From: Saccharicrinis sp963663905
GTDB lineage: Bacteria; Bacteroidota; Bacteroidia; Bacteroidales; Marinilabiliaceae
Direction: 5' to 3'
Assembly (NCBI GenBank): GCA_963663905.2
Contig: OY760657.1
Span: 1,736,001 to 1,800,000, forward strand
Length of the DNA: 64,000 nt
Shown here piece by piece: positions 27,594-37,250 of this stretch (positions are counted from its first letter, which is position 1; every line of letters begins with the position of its first letter). The position numbers and the translations under genes were made by a program. Below the pieces are notes generated by a model. The model had not been told where the DNA came from. It searched no databases and saw nothing but the letters and a program-made list of their open reading frames with translations.

Positions 27594-29828
27594 ATGAAGA
27601 CAATACAAAATAATAATATAAAGAGCTTATGGATTAGCAACATGGTGTTGGTTTTTCTGATATTTAGCAGTGCTGTATTCTGTCAAAATAAAAGTGTTAT
27701 ACCCATTCATACAAGTGAAACTTCTTTAGTTTATTCGGTTGACAAGAATAACAGATTAGTGTTTCAGTATTATGGTAAAAGAGTTGAAGATATACAACCT
27801 TTTCTAAATCAACAATCTTATCGTAAACTAGATACTGACAGAGATTTAAGTTATGAGGCTTATCCTACTATGGGTTTGGGAAATATTAATGAACCGGCAT
27901 TTGCAGCCATTCAATCTGATGGAAGCCTTAATACTGAATTGGCCTATGTGAGTCATGATATGGATAATTCTGAAGAAGGAATATCTCATTCAATCATTAA
28001 ATTAAGAGATAAAGCTTATGCTTTGGATGTTGAGTTACATACAAAAGCCTATGTTTCTGAAAATGTTATTACTCAATGGGTAAAAATTATTAATCATCAA
28101 TCCAAACCAATAACGCTTGAGAGATTTTATTCCTCCTTTCTCAAAGTAAATTCAGAAAGTTATTATCTGACTCACTTTTATGGTCCATGGGCAGGAGAAA
28201 TGCAAAAGGTGGAAGAAAAAGTTGAAAACGGAATTAAAGTTATTGAATCAAAAAAAGGAGTACGAACAACCCAAGGTGAGAACGCTTCATTTATATTAAG
28301 CCTAGATCATCCTGCACTTGAAAATGAGGGTGATTGTTATGGTGGAGCTTTGGCTTGGTCGGGTAATTATCGCCTGTCTTTTCAAATTGATGAATGGAAA
28401 AATCTGAATGTACTTTCCGGGATTAATCCATTTCTTGCCGAATGGAATCTAAAGCCGGATGAAACTTTTACTACGCCTGAAATGATTTATACATTCAGTA
28501 ATGAGGGTCAGGGTAAAGTATCACGAAACTTTCATCGTTGGGGAAGAAAATATGGAATGACCGGTGGATATGAAACCCATGATATAGTATTAAATAGCTG
28601 GGAAGGAGCTTATTTTTCGTTTGATGAGAAAACGCTTACTGGTATGATGGATGAGGCTGCCAAAATAGGAGTGGAGATGTTTGTACTTGATGATGGTTGG
28701 TTCGGTAATAAGTATCCACGCAATGATGATACAGCAGGATTGGGTGACTGGCAAACTAATACAAAAAAATTACCTCATGGACTTAACTATTTGATTAATC
28801 ATGCAAATTCTAAAGGAATAAAATTTGGTTTATGGATAGAGCCAGAGATGATAAATCCTGCAAGTGAACTTGCAGAAAAGCATCCGGAATGGATTGTTCA
28901 AAGTCCGGGAAGGGAAAAAATTACATGGAGAAATCAACTATTACTCGATTTATCTAATCCAAAGGTTCAGGATTTTATTTACAATATGGTTGACAGTCTT
29001 TTAACTACACATCCAAAAATTGAATATATTAAATGGGACGCTAATCGTCATGTAGAACAAGTTGGTTCAACCTATTTGCCCGATTCAGAGCAAACTCATT
29101 TTTGGGTATCATATACCAATGGACTTTATTCTGTATATGAGCGTATACGTGCAAAATATCCAAATTTTGTAATTCAGGATTGTGCTTCAGGTGGAGGACG
29201 TTTAGATTATGGTGCACTAAAATATCACAATGAATTCTGGGCTTCTGATAATACTGATCCTTTGTCGAGAATTTTTATTCAGTATGGAACGAACCTGATT
29301 TATCCGCCTGTGGCATCAGCTTCTCATGTATCAACTAGTCCTAATCATCAGACAGGAAGAGTTACTCCGCTAAAATTCAGATTTGATGTAGCCATGACAG
29401 GTCGTTTAGGAATGGAACTTCAGCCAAAAGATATAAAGGGAGAAGAGCGAATTTTTGCTATAGCTGCAATTAATAATTATAAACAACATATACGTCCGTT
29501 GGTAACAGAGGGGGATCTTTATCGCTTAAAATCACCCTATGATGAAGGAGGTTGGGCCTCACAATTATATGTTTCTACGGACAAAAAAACAGCCGCTTTA
29601 TTTGCCTTTAGCATTGAACCTCATTCAAGGGGATTATTTCCAACAATTAAGTTGAACGGACTTAACCCATTAAAAGAGTATACAATTAAAGAGATCAATG
29701 AAAATGGTAAAAAACGCTTTTGGGGAAATGGTAAAACATTTAAAGGTGAGTATTTGATGAATGTTGGTGTTGAACTACAAATATCTGATCAGTTTGATAG
29801 TGGTGTATTTCTTCTTACAGAAGAATAA
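27594..29828 (+). CDS. Alpha-galactosidase, GH36 family
   Basis: Exported retaining alpha-galactosidase of 744 residues, with a signal peptide ending near VFCQ (about residue 31). The order is an N-terminal beta-sandwich, a TIM barrel from about 330, and a C-terminal beta domain. Catalytic residues: nucleophile D482 in IKWDANRH and acid/base D529 in VIQDCASGGGRLDYG; LDDGWFG and GLWIEPEM are further family marks. It lies 20 bp after the GH32-like gene and 27 bp before the GH32 gene. An alpha-galactosidase inside a fructan operon suggests raffinose or stachyose as substrates (inference). Confidence 0.95.
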   Translation: MKTIQNNNIKSLWISNMVLVFLIFSSAVFCQNKSVIPIHTSETSLVYSVDKNNRLVFQYYGKRVEDIQPFLNQQSYRKLDTDRDLSYEAYPTMGLGNINEPAFAAIQSDGSLNTELAYVSHDMDNSEEGISHSIIKLRDKAYALDVELHTKAYVSENVITQWVKIINHQSKPITLERFYSSFLKVNSESYYLTHFYGPWAGEMQKVEEKVENGIKVIESKKGVRTTQGENASFILSLDHPALENEGDCYGGALAWSGNYRLSFQIDEWKNLNVLSGINPFLAEWNLKPDETFTTPEMIYTFSNEGQGKVSRNFHRWGRKYGMTGGYETHDIVLNSWEGAYFSFDEKTLTGMMDEAAKIGVEMFVLDDGWFGNKYPRNDDTAGLGDWQTNTKKLPHGLNYLINHANSKGIKFGLWIEPEMINPASELAEKHPEWIVQSPGREKITWRNQLLLDLSNPKVQDFIYNMVDSLLTTHPKIEYIKWDANRHVEQVGSTYLPDSEQTHFWVSYTNGLYSVYERIRAKYPNFVIQDCASGGGRLDYGALKYHNEFWASDNTDPLSRIFIQYGTNLIYPPVASASHVSTSPNHQTGRVTPLKFRFDVAMTGRLGMELQPKDIKGEERIFAIAAINNYKQHIRPLVTEGDLYRLKSPYDEGGWASQLYVSTDKKTAALFAFSIEPHSRGLFPTIKLNGLNPLKEYTIKEINENGKKRFWGNGKTFKGEYLMNVGVELQISDQFDSGVFLLTEE

Positions 29829-29855
29829 TAAGGTTCAAAGATAAAATTTACAGGT

Positions 29856-31430
29856 ATGAGAAAGTTAATTATAATAACTCTGGTAATTCTGGCAGTAGGT
29901 TGTCGATTAAAAACTAATAATGCGGATTCAATAATGGAAGGAACAACACGTTATTCTGAAAAATACAGGCCGCAAGTTCATTTTACTCCGGATAGTATGT
30001 GGATGAATGATCCAAATGGCATGTTCTATTATGAAGGAGAATATCACTTATTTTATCAGTACTACCCGGGTAGTAATGTATGGGGACCAATGCATTGGGG
30101 CCATGCTATAAGCAATGATCTTGTTCACTGGGAGCACTTGCCTATAGCATTATATCCTGATTCTTTGGGTTATATTTATTCGGGTAGTGCTTTTGTAGAT
30201 TGGAATAACACTTCGGGCTTTGGTATAGATGGTGTTCCTCCATTGATTGCTGTATTCACTTATAATGATCGCTTAGCAGAGGAGCAGGGAAAAATTGACT
30301 ATCAGACTCAGGGTATCGCGTATAGTGTTGACAAAGGGCGAACCTGGACTAAATATGAAAACAATCCTGTTTTAACTAATCCTGGAATCAAAGATTTTCG
30401 TGATCCAAAAGTGCGTTGGTATCAACCACAACAAAAGTGGATTATGAGTCTTGCCGTAAAAGATCGTATAGGCTTTTATTCTTCTAAAGATTTAAAAAAC
30501 TGGCAACATGAAAGTGATTTTCAACCAGAACTTGGGGCATATGGGGGAGTGTGGGAATGTCCTGATTTATTTCCTTTAAAAGACAAAGATACAGGAGAAG
30601 AAAAATGGGTTCTTTTTGTGAGTATCAATCCGGGTGCTCCTAATGGCGGTTCCGGTACGCAATACTTTGTGGGAAGCTTTGATGGTCATGAATTTGTAAA
30701 TGAAAATAAGAACCTTTATTGGCTGGATTATGGAAAGGATAACTATGCCGGTGTTACGTGGTCTGATATACCTGAGGAGGATGGAAGGACCTTATTTATT
30801 GGCTGGATGAGTAACTGGCAATATGCCACAAAAGTTCCAACCGAAAAATGGCGTTCTGCAATGACAGTTACACGAGAATTAAAACTTAAAAGTGTAGGTG
30901 ATGATTTTATTGTAACATCAATGCCTGTAAATGAATTTGAAACACTCAGAAAAGAAATAAAGACTAAAGAGCAACTACTGATCTTAAATACTGATAAACT
31001 ATTTCAGGAAATAAAGTCGCCATGTGAATTTATACTCGAATTTGGATATATTAATCATTCAGAGGTCAATAGTGTCTCAGAATATGGATTCTCTTTACAA
31101 AATGAGGATGGAGAGGAAATTGTTGTTTCATATAACTCTGTAAAGCAAGAATTGATCATTAACAGAGATAATTCTGGTATATCCAATTTCTCTGAAAATT
31201 TTAAAGGCTTACAACATAGTTCATATCTTTCAAAAAGTTCAATGGAATTTAGAGTTATTGTAGATTGGTCATCTATTGAAATATTTGTAAACAATGGAGA
31301 AAGGGTAATGACAAGTCTGGTTTTTCCTAAAAAAGATTATAGAACTATTAAAGCTTTTACAAAAGATGGTGGGATAGTAATTAACAAAGCTATTTATTAC
31401 GAATTAAAATCTATCTGGACCGATAATTAG
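29856..31430 (+). CDS. GH32 beta-fructosidase (levanase/inulinase/invertase type), lipoprotein
   Basis: A 524-residue GH32 enzyme, lipoprotein signal LAVGC (C16). The three catalytic blocks are intact: nucleophile D52 in WMNDPNG (49-55), transition-state D183 in FRDP (181-184), and acid/base E234 in WECPDLF. The propeller is followed by a C-terminal beta-sandwich (about 370-524, VIVDWSSIEIFVNNGERVM). It should release fructose from fructans, sucrose or raffinose-type sugars. Exo or endo mode and linkage (2-1 or 2-6) are not decided. It is the last plus-strand gene of the locus and ends with a bidirectional terminator. Confidence 0.95.
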   Translation: MRKLIIITLVILAVGCRLKTNNADSIMEGTTRYSEKYRPQVHFTPDSMWMNDPNGMFYYEGEYHLFYQYYPGSNVWGPMHWGHAISNDLVHWEHLPIALYPDSLGYIYSGSAFVDWNNTSGFGIDGVPPLIAVFTYNDRLAEEQGKIDYQTQGIAYSVDKGRTWTKYENNPVLTNPGIKDFRDPKVRWYQPQQKWIMSLAVKDRIGFYSSKDLKNWQHESDFQPELGAYGGVWECPDLFPLKDKDTGEEKWVLFVSINPGAPNGGSGTQYFVGSFDGHEFVNENKNLYWLDYGKDNYAGVTWSDIPEEDGRTLFIGWMSNWQYATKVPTEKWRSAMTVTRELKLKSVGDDFIVTSMPVNEFETLRKEIKTKEQLLILNTDKLFQEIKSPCEFILEFGYINHSEVNSVSEYGFSLQNEDGEEIVVSYNSVKQELIINRDNSGISNFSENFKGLQHSSYLSKSSMEFRVIVDWSSIEIFVNNGERVMTSLVFPKKDYRTIKAFTKDGGIVINKAIYYELKSIWTDN

Positions 31431-31456
31431 CAGAGTTATAACATCAAGTTGGGCAA

Positions 31457-31490
31457 TACAAAGAGGTAACCAATCTGTTGCCTCTTTGTA
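31457..31490. terminator. Bidirectional terminator between GH32 and HTCS genes
   Basis: TACAAAGAGGTAAC (31457-31470) pairs with GTTGCCTCTTTGTA (31477-31490), 14 bp with one G-T pair and a 6-nt loop, lying between two convergent stop codons, with T- and A-rich flanks. Confidence 0.75.
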
Positions 31491-31502
31491 TTCTTAAATA
31501 AA

Positions 31503-34271
31503 TTATTTTTGGTTTATCTCAGTTAAATATTCCCTTGGTGTCTGTTTATAAATATCCTTAAAACATTTTGCAAAGTAGGAAGGAGTGCTAAAACCAGTAT
31601 TAAAAGCTGCTTCTGAAATAGTAAGATTCTCCTCTGTCATCAATTTTATCGCCTTTTTAAGTCGTATTGATTTAATATAATCGTTTGGTGATAGTTCTGT
31701 CAGTTGTTTAATTTTTCGGTACAATTGTACCCGTGACACACCAATTTTTTCACCTAATATTTCTACCCCAAACTGCTCGTTATTTAAATTTTCTAAAATT
31801 AAATTATCGATATTTTTGATAAAACGATTGTCAAGTTTAGATAGTCCTTTAATGGGCATGTTTGCCCCTAATTCTTTAAAATATCGTCTGATATTATTTT
31901 TGTTTTCAATAAGTTGATGAATTTTAGCATAGAGATAATTTATACTAAATGGTTTTGTAATATAATCATCCGCTCCTTGTTCAATACCTTCAATGACTTG
32001 TTCTTCAGATGACTTTGCCGTAAGCATAATTACAGGAATATGACATGTTTCAATCTTTGATTTTATAATCTGAGTAAACTCAAGCCCATTCATTTCAGGC
32101 ATCATAACATCGGTAATGATTAAATCCAACTCATTTGCTTCAATCATTGCCAGTCCTTCTTTTCCATTTTCAGCTTCAAAAATGATATAATCCCGTATAA
32201 GGTTTTGTTTCATATAATTTCTTAGTTCTTCATTATCTTCTACAATTAATAAAACAGGTTTGTTGATATTATCATTATCAACATTCTTTTTTTGATATAT
32301 ACGATTTTCAGGATGAAATTCTGATTTAATAAGTTCATTCATTAAACCTTTATCATTTTGTAATTGAATGATTTCGTTCGGTTCAAAATGTTCATTTCCA
32401 AGTTGCAGATATATATTAAAACGAGTTCCTTTTCCTTTTTCACTCCATACTTCAATAGCTCCTTTATGTATTTCAATTAAACCTTTTGTTAATGAAAGAC
32501 CAATTCCTGTGCCTTCTAATCGGTTTTCACTTTGTTCTATTTGATAAAAACGATCGAAAATCTTGTCTAAATGTTCCTTTGATATCCCTCTTCCATTGTC
32601 TTCTACAACAATTTTAGCACATTCCTTTTCTTTATTTTCTAGTACATATGTACCCCGACTTAAAACAATATTTATAGTTCCTTCCTGATCGGTAAATTTT
32701 AGTGCATTCGACAGCAGGTTAAAAAATATTTTATCCATATGATCTTTATCAAACCACACTTGCATATTTTCAACTTCCGATGTAAAGCAAAGGTTTATCC
32801 TTTTATTTGATGCGAGACTCATAAAGTCATCTTTAATAGATTGCAGAAATTTAACAAGATCATTCTCGCTGGCTAATAATCCCATCTTTCCCATCTCTAT
32901 TTTCCTAAAATCCATTAGCTGGTTGATTAATTTGAGCAATCGCCTTGCATTTTTATGAATTAAGTTCAATCTCCATTTGTTTTTCTCATCAAGCTCACAA
33001 TCCTTTTCCATATCGTATATTGGTCCTAACAGAAGGGTTAACGGTGTTCTAAATTCATGAGAAATATTTGTAAAAAACTTAAGTTTGGCCTGAGTCGCTT
33101 CATCTAATTGGTCTGATACCCGTTTTAATTCTTTATTTTGTTCAGAAATAGCAGCTTTCTGTTTTTCTAGATTTAGGTTGGCAATGTTTTTATGTCTGAA
33201 TGCTCTAAACAATAATGCAGTAAGAAGAATGACAATTAAAAGCGATGATATTGCTATGATTAATAATGTTTTTTGCGATTGATATTGATCTTCTAATATT
33301 TCAAGCATGTTTTTTGAACGGTCAATATCCTGTTGAAGTGTCTCGATGTAATCATATTGAATCCGGGTTGTTTTTACATTTGTTTTATCAATAAGAACAG
33401 TGGGTAAAAGATTATTTTTTTTATATGATTCGTGATGAAGTATTTTTGATGCAATTTGTATAGCTTCCTTTCCTCCTGTTGGGTAAATTAATGTTGCTGT
33501 TAAAGTTTTGTTTTCAACCATTGAAATTCCACCGTTAGGTGTTGCCAATCCATCAACACCAACCACAATTAAGTCTGCTGGATTCATGTACTTGCTAAGT
33601 ACTTTAACTGCTTCAGCTGCCAGATCATCATTAAAAGCAAATATTGCTTTTATATCCGGATGTCGATTAAAACCAGAAGGTAAGCTGTCAGAAAGAATGT
33701 TTTCATTCCAAAAAGAATGAATTTTGTAAACGTTATTTAGCTTTGTGTGATTGTTCAAGGCATCGTTGAAACCTTTGCTTCTTTCTACAGCTGCAGACAT
33801 GGTCATTGCCCCTTGTATTTCCAAAACATTCCCTTTGTAATCTAGTTTACCTCCAATATATTCAGCAGCAAATTTTCCTATCTCATAATTATCCCCGCCA
33901 ATATATGCGGTGTAGTTTTCTGAATCAATTCTACGATCAATCAGAATAACCGGTATTCCTTTTTTATAAACTTCTTCAATTACTTTTTGAATGGGATTGA
34001 TTTCATTGGGCGAAACAATTAAAAGGTCAATGTCTTGTTTCAGAAGTTCATCGATCTGTTTTAATTGTGAATTACTATCATCCAGAGCTTGTTTAATAAT
34101 TATGGAAAGATCAGGGTGGTACAGTAATTCTCTTTCCATTTCAGCCTCCATTTTTAGTCGCCAGTTATCTCTTTGTCCACACTGAGAAAAACCTATAGTG
34201 TATTTTTTATTTGCAAAAGAAGATGAGGAGATTATTAAAATAAAAAATGTAAGCCAAAATTTGAATAGCAT
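31503..34271 (-). CDS. Hybrid two-component system (HTCS) with periplasmic sugar-binding domain
   Basis: One-protein sensor and regulator of 922 residues. Order: signal peptide (to about 20), type-1 periplasmic binding domain (about 22-300, RbsB/LacI-like, VVGVDGLATPNGG), membrane helix about 336-356, coiled linker, HisKA with H405 in NISHEFRTPL, HATPase (about 510-625, GTGIGLSLTKGLIE), receiver with D721 in IITDVMMPEMNG and K773 in ITKPF, and C-terminal AraC-type DNA-binding domain (about 820-922). The same architecture as the fructose-sensing BT1754 of Bacteroides thetaiotaomicron, next to the same kind of locus. Direct repeat at 18543-18574 is a candidate target. Confidence 0.95.
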   Translation of the reverse strand: MLFKFWLTFFILIISSSSFANKKYTIGFSQCGQRDNWRLKMEAEMERELLYHPDLSIIIKQALDDSNSQLKQIDELLKQDIDLLIVSPNEINPIQKVIEEVYKKGIPVILIDRRIDSENYTAYIGGDNYEIGKFAAEYIGGKLDYKGNVLEIQGAMTMSAAVERSKGFNDALNNHTKLNNVYKIHSFWNENILSDSLPSGFNRHPDIKAIFAFNDDLAAEAVKVLSKYMNPADLIVVGVDGLATPNGGISMVENKTLTATLIYPTGGKEAIQIASKILHHESYKKNNLLPTVLIDKTNVKTTRIQYDYIETLQQDIDRSKNMLEILEDQYQSQKTLLIIAISSLLIVILLTALLFRAFRHKNIANLNLEKQKAAISEQNKELKRVSDQLDEATQAKLKFFTNISHEFRTPLTLLLGPIYDMEKDCELDEKNKWRLNLIHKNARRLLKLINQLMDFRKIEMGKMGLLASENDLVKFLQSIKDDFMSLASNKRINLCFTSEVENMQVWFDKDHMDKIFFNLLSNALKFTDQEGTINIVLSRGTYVLENKEKECAKIVVEDNGRGISKEHLDKIFDRFYQIEQSENRLEGTGIGLSLTKGLIEIHKGAIEVWSEKGKGTRFNIYLQLGNEHFEPNEIIQLQNDKGLMNELIKSEFHPENRIYQKKNVDNDNINKPVLLIVEDNEELRNYMKQNLIRDYIIFEAENGKEGLAMIEANELDLIITDVMMPEMNGLEFTQIIKSKIETCHIPVIMLTAKSSEEQVIEGIEQGADDYITKPFSINYLYAKIHQLIENKNNIRRYFKELGANMPIKGLSKLDNRFIKNIDNLILENLNNEQFGVEILGEKIGVSRVQLYRKIKQLTELSPNDYIKSIRLKKAIKLMTEENLTISEAAFNTGFSTPSYFAKCFKDIYKQTPREYLTEINQK

Positions 34272-34558
34272 AGAAAAAACTTTAAATGATATAGTTTATA
34301 AATATATAAACAATATAAGCTTTTCCTTTATTTATTCGATAATAGAATTGTACTTCATAGGGATGAAATGCATTTTTAAATTTTGAGAACAAAACAAACT
34401 TTAATCTTAAATTACTTTCAGCAATATTTGATGATAGCTCATCTTAATAGATTAAATTAAATGATGTATAACCAACCTTTTGCACCGAAATCAGTGAGTA
34501 AGATTTAAGCTGAAATGTTCACAAAATTAATATCATCCTAAACAGTTGTTGAAAAATG

Positions 34559-35602
34559 TTATTTTTTTATTGCTTCAACTCCTTTAGTAGTCATTTGAAT
34601 AGGTTTATAATTGCCTTTTTTATCAAATTCTAATTTGTCGATGCATAAACTGCGGCTAAAGCTGCCTCCGTCGGTTTGAATACCTCCATTATGATATATA
34701 AAATACCATTGTCCTTTATATTCAATAATTGATTGATGATTGGTATTGCTATTACCTGCAATTTCGTTTATTACACCTTTGTATTCATAAGGACCGTCAA
34801 CATTTTTACTTACGGCATAAGCAATTCTTTCAGGAAAACCTACGGCAAATGATAAATAATATTGATTTCCTTTTTTGTGTAGCCATGGAGCCTCTGTGAA
34901 TGGGAATTCCATTTCGCCATTTATTTTTAATTCTTTTACTCCATAAGTCTGGTCGTACGAGATCATATCCTCATTTAATTTTACAATCCAACAAGCTCCG
35001 TTACCCCATAAAAGCCATGCCTGGTTATTATCATCCATAAATACAGTTGGATCTATGGTTCTCCAGCTATGCTTTTTTCCTTTACTGTCTTCATTTGTAA
35101 GCAAGGCATGTCCCAATGCGTCTTTATAAGGGCCTTCAGGTCTGTCGGCAACAGCTACGCCGATACCTGTGGTTTGAGAACTGTTGTACCAATAAAACTT
35201 CCCATTTCTTTCAATTACCTGGCTGGCCCATGCTGCATTTTTTTCTCCCCACGCAAAATCAGTAGCGCGTAATGGCATTTTATATTCCCAAAAATGCTTC
35301 ATGTCGGTAGTGGCAAAGCAGCACCATTTTTCAATGTTATACCTTTTTTGTCCACCGGCAGCATCTTCTCCCGAAAAAATAAACAAGGTATCATTGTATA
35401 CAAGGGCAGCTGGATCGCAAGTATATTTATGCGTAACAATTGGATTTCCCTTTGCTTCCCATTGATAAATAATTTTCTCTGATAAAAGTGAATCGGTTTG
35501 TTGTTCTGTAGTATTCTTTTTTTCAGGTGTAATTGCACTCACCATTAAAGTACCTATCATTAATAATGACAGAGTTGTAATTCTTCTTGGATTTGTGTTC
35601 AT
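34559..35602 (-). CDS. Glycoside hydrolase family 43 (arabinosidase/xylosidase type)
   Basis: Exported five-blade beta-propeller hydrolase of 347 residues, with a signal peptide to about residue 23. The GH43 catalytic triad can be placed: base D63 in YTCDPAALV, pKa-modulating D184 in RTIDPTVFM, and acid E237 in PFTEAPWLHKKG. The typical closing HNGGIQTDGGSFSRSL region is present. Activity is expected on arabinose- or xylose-containing glycans, or galactan, depending on subfamily. It is upstream of the HTCS gene on the same strand but with a 287-bp gap, so its link to the fructan locus is uncertain. Confidence 0.88.
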   Translation of the reverse strand: MNTNPRRITTLSLLMIGTLMVSAITPEKKNTTEQQTDSLLSEKIIYQWEAKGNPIVTHKYTCDPAALVYNDTLFIFSGEDAAGGQKRYNIEKWCCFATTDMKHFWEYKMPLRATDFAWGEKNAAWASQVIERNGKFYWYNSSQTTGIGVAVADRPEGPYKDALGHALLTNEDSKGKKHSWRTIDPTVFMDDNNQAWLLWGNGACWIVKLNEDMISYDQTYGVKELKINGEMEFPFTEAPWLHKKGNQYYLSFAVGFPERIAYAVSKNVDGPYEYKGVINEIAGNSNTNHQSIIEYKGQWYFIYHNGGIQTDGGSFSRSLCIDKLEFDKKGNYKPIQMTTKGVEAIKK

Positions 35603-35845
35603 TTTGCTGCTTTAATTAAATTAAAATATTTATTTGTCTTAATTATTTTCAATTCGTAAATCTAAAGGATAACATTTTATTGACAAACAATAATCAAAAG
35701 CTTCAAATATAAACCATATTAGCACTTCTCATGTCAAAAAATAGTTCAAATACCTGTATAAAATGGTCATGTTAAAAGGGGTAAATGTGCATTTTACCAG
35801 GTGTATATAGCTATTTTCAATTTTAATGGATTAAAAAACAACAGA

Positions 35846-36322
35846 TTACTTTTTCATTCGGATAGCAAGTATTTCTCCGGTTACACAAACCTGACCATTT
35901 GCACTTAATGTCAAATTAACAATGACTTTTCTACCCGAAATACTTTTGAGTTTCCCTTTGATTTCAAGTTCAGCACCCAAGGGAGTCATCTGTCTGTAAT
36001 CAACTTTTAACGAAGCAGTCATACATCTCACATCAAGAGGTGACTCAAGGGGAATATTTTCATTTTTACAAATAAAGGCTGCAGCAGATGCTGTACCATG
36101 GCAGTCGAGTACAGAGGCAATCAAACCGCCATAAACAGCTCCCGGTATTGCAGTGTATTGAGAACCGGGAGTAAAGTGAGATATGGTTTCATCCTCAATG
36201 AGGTAGGTTTTTAAGTGTAATCCGTGCGGATTGTTTTTGCCACATCCATAACAATGTGCTACTTCATCCGGATATAATTCCTGAATGGCTTGTTTCATAT
36301 TGTAGTTGCTTTTTATAACCAA
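35846..36322 (-). CDS. Hotdog-fold thioesterase, PaaI-like
   Basis: Single-domain hotdog protein, 158 residues from ATG 36322, or 150 from ATG 36298 (MKQAIQEL), which is equally possible. The helix segment PGAVYGGLIASVLDCHGTAS carries the conserved glycine pair and an acidic residue of PaaI-type acyl-CoA thioesterases. The N-terminal CYGCGKNNPHGLHLK, with a CxxC pair, is characteristic of the subgroup related to the human THEM4/PaaI branch. It should hydrolyse a medium-size acyl-CoA in the cytoplasm. It is a single gene between GH43 and DUF4395. Confidence 0.85.
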   Translation of the reverse strand: MVIKSNYNMKQAIQELYPDEVAHCYGCGKNNPHGLHLKTYLIEDETISHFTPGSQYTAIPGAVYGGLIASVLDCHGTASAAAFICKNENIPLESPLDVRCMTASLKVDYRQMTPLGAELEIKGKLKSISGRKVIVNLTLSANGQVCVTGEILAIRMKK

Positions 36323-36414
36323 ATGAAACCCGTCAATTTTCAGTATTTCCTAGTATGAGAACACTTTTTCATGACTTGTTTCATCAGGTAGGTACAAATT
36401 GTATTGTTTTGCGC

Positions 36415-36953
36415 TTAAATATTACAGGAATCGCCCATGCAGTTAGGCATTACATCTGGTCTTTTGATTAGTTTAAGACGTACGGCTAAAAAATAAATTT
36501 TACAGCCAACACAAATACCAAAAGCTGTTTCTAAAAACATTAATAATAAGCATACCAAACAAAGTAAGCAAGCTGGTTGAAAATATGAAAAATCACCTGT
36601 TTGATAAAGTAATACCGAAAAACTGAAAATAGTAACAGATAGAATGCTTCCTAACGACCAGGCAAAGCGTTTTTGAACTGCGCCAATGTATAAAGGGGTT
36701 TGTTTTCTGACAAATAGTTTTGATAGTAATGTAACTGGTGATAATACAGGATTGATTAAAACGATATTAAAAAATGATAAGCCAATATTCCCGATATATA
36801 AGGTAATACAGCAAAGTTATGGAGGATAAATGCTTGTATAGAAGCAATGATACCCAATAAAAATAAAATCCCTGAAATTCCGCGAACTTCGCGTTCGTTT
36901 AAAACTTTGTAATTGTAGCCTTCTACCGTTTTACCAAATGAAAAAATTGCCAT
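36415..36953 (-). pseudogene. DUF4395 membrane protein gene, split by a one-base frameshift
   Basis: The first 65 codons from ATG 36953 read FSFGKTVEGYNYKVLNEREV, the usual DUF4395 start, then stop at 36756. Downstream the frame shifted by one continues as NPVLSPVTLLSKLFV, QKRFAWSLGSIL and ETAFGICVGCKIYFL to a stop at 36415, the normal DUF4395 C-terminus with its CxxC-like cysteines. Adding one T to the T6 run (A6 on the plus strand, 36769-36774) joins both parts into about 179 residues. So it is either a real frameshift mutation or a sequencing indel. Confidence 0.85.
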
Positions 36954-37193
36954 ATTATTAAATTAGTCTTTAACAATTAATACTTTAAAATATATTATTG
37001 ATTGTGCTTTAACCGAAAATAACTTCTGCTAAACCATTTATACAAATAAAACAGGTAAATGTTTACTTAAACCTGGGTTTTAATATATTTTTAGTATATG
37101 CATGTATTGCTAGTTGATCAATAACACCGGTAGTTTATGATGATTATTGGATTGAGTTTAAATTTGATTTTTTTGTTACAAAAAGTATAAAAC

Positions 37194-37232
37194 AAAAAAA
37201 AGAGGTTGTTATATTCTATAAACAGCCTCCTT
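37194..37232 (-). terminator. Terminator after the second AraC gene
   Basis: On the minus strand GAGGCTGTTT and AACAACCTC form a stem with one mismatch, followed by at least seven T (A-run 37194-37200). It lies about 19 bp beyond the AraC stop. Confidence 0.7.
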
Positions 37233-37250
37233 ATTAAAAGTCAATGTATA

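Noticed and set aside
35751..35785. Possible further GTAATA-type operator upstream of GH43
   Set aside because: GTATAAAATGGTC and GTTAAAAGGGGTA are only loosely similar and are 15 bp apart, not 20-21.
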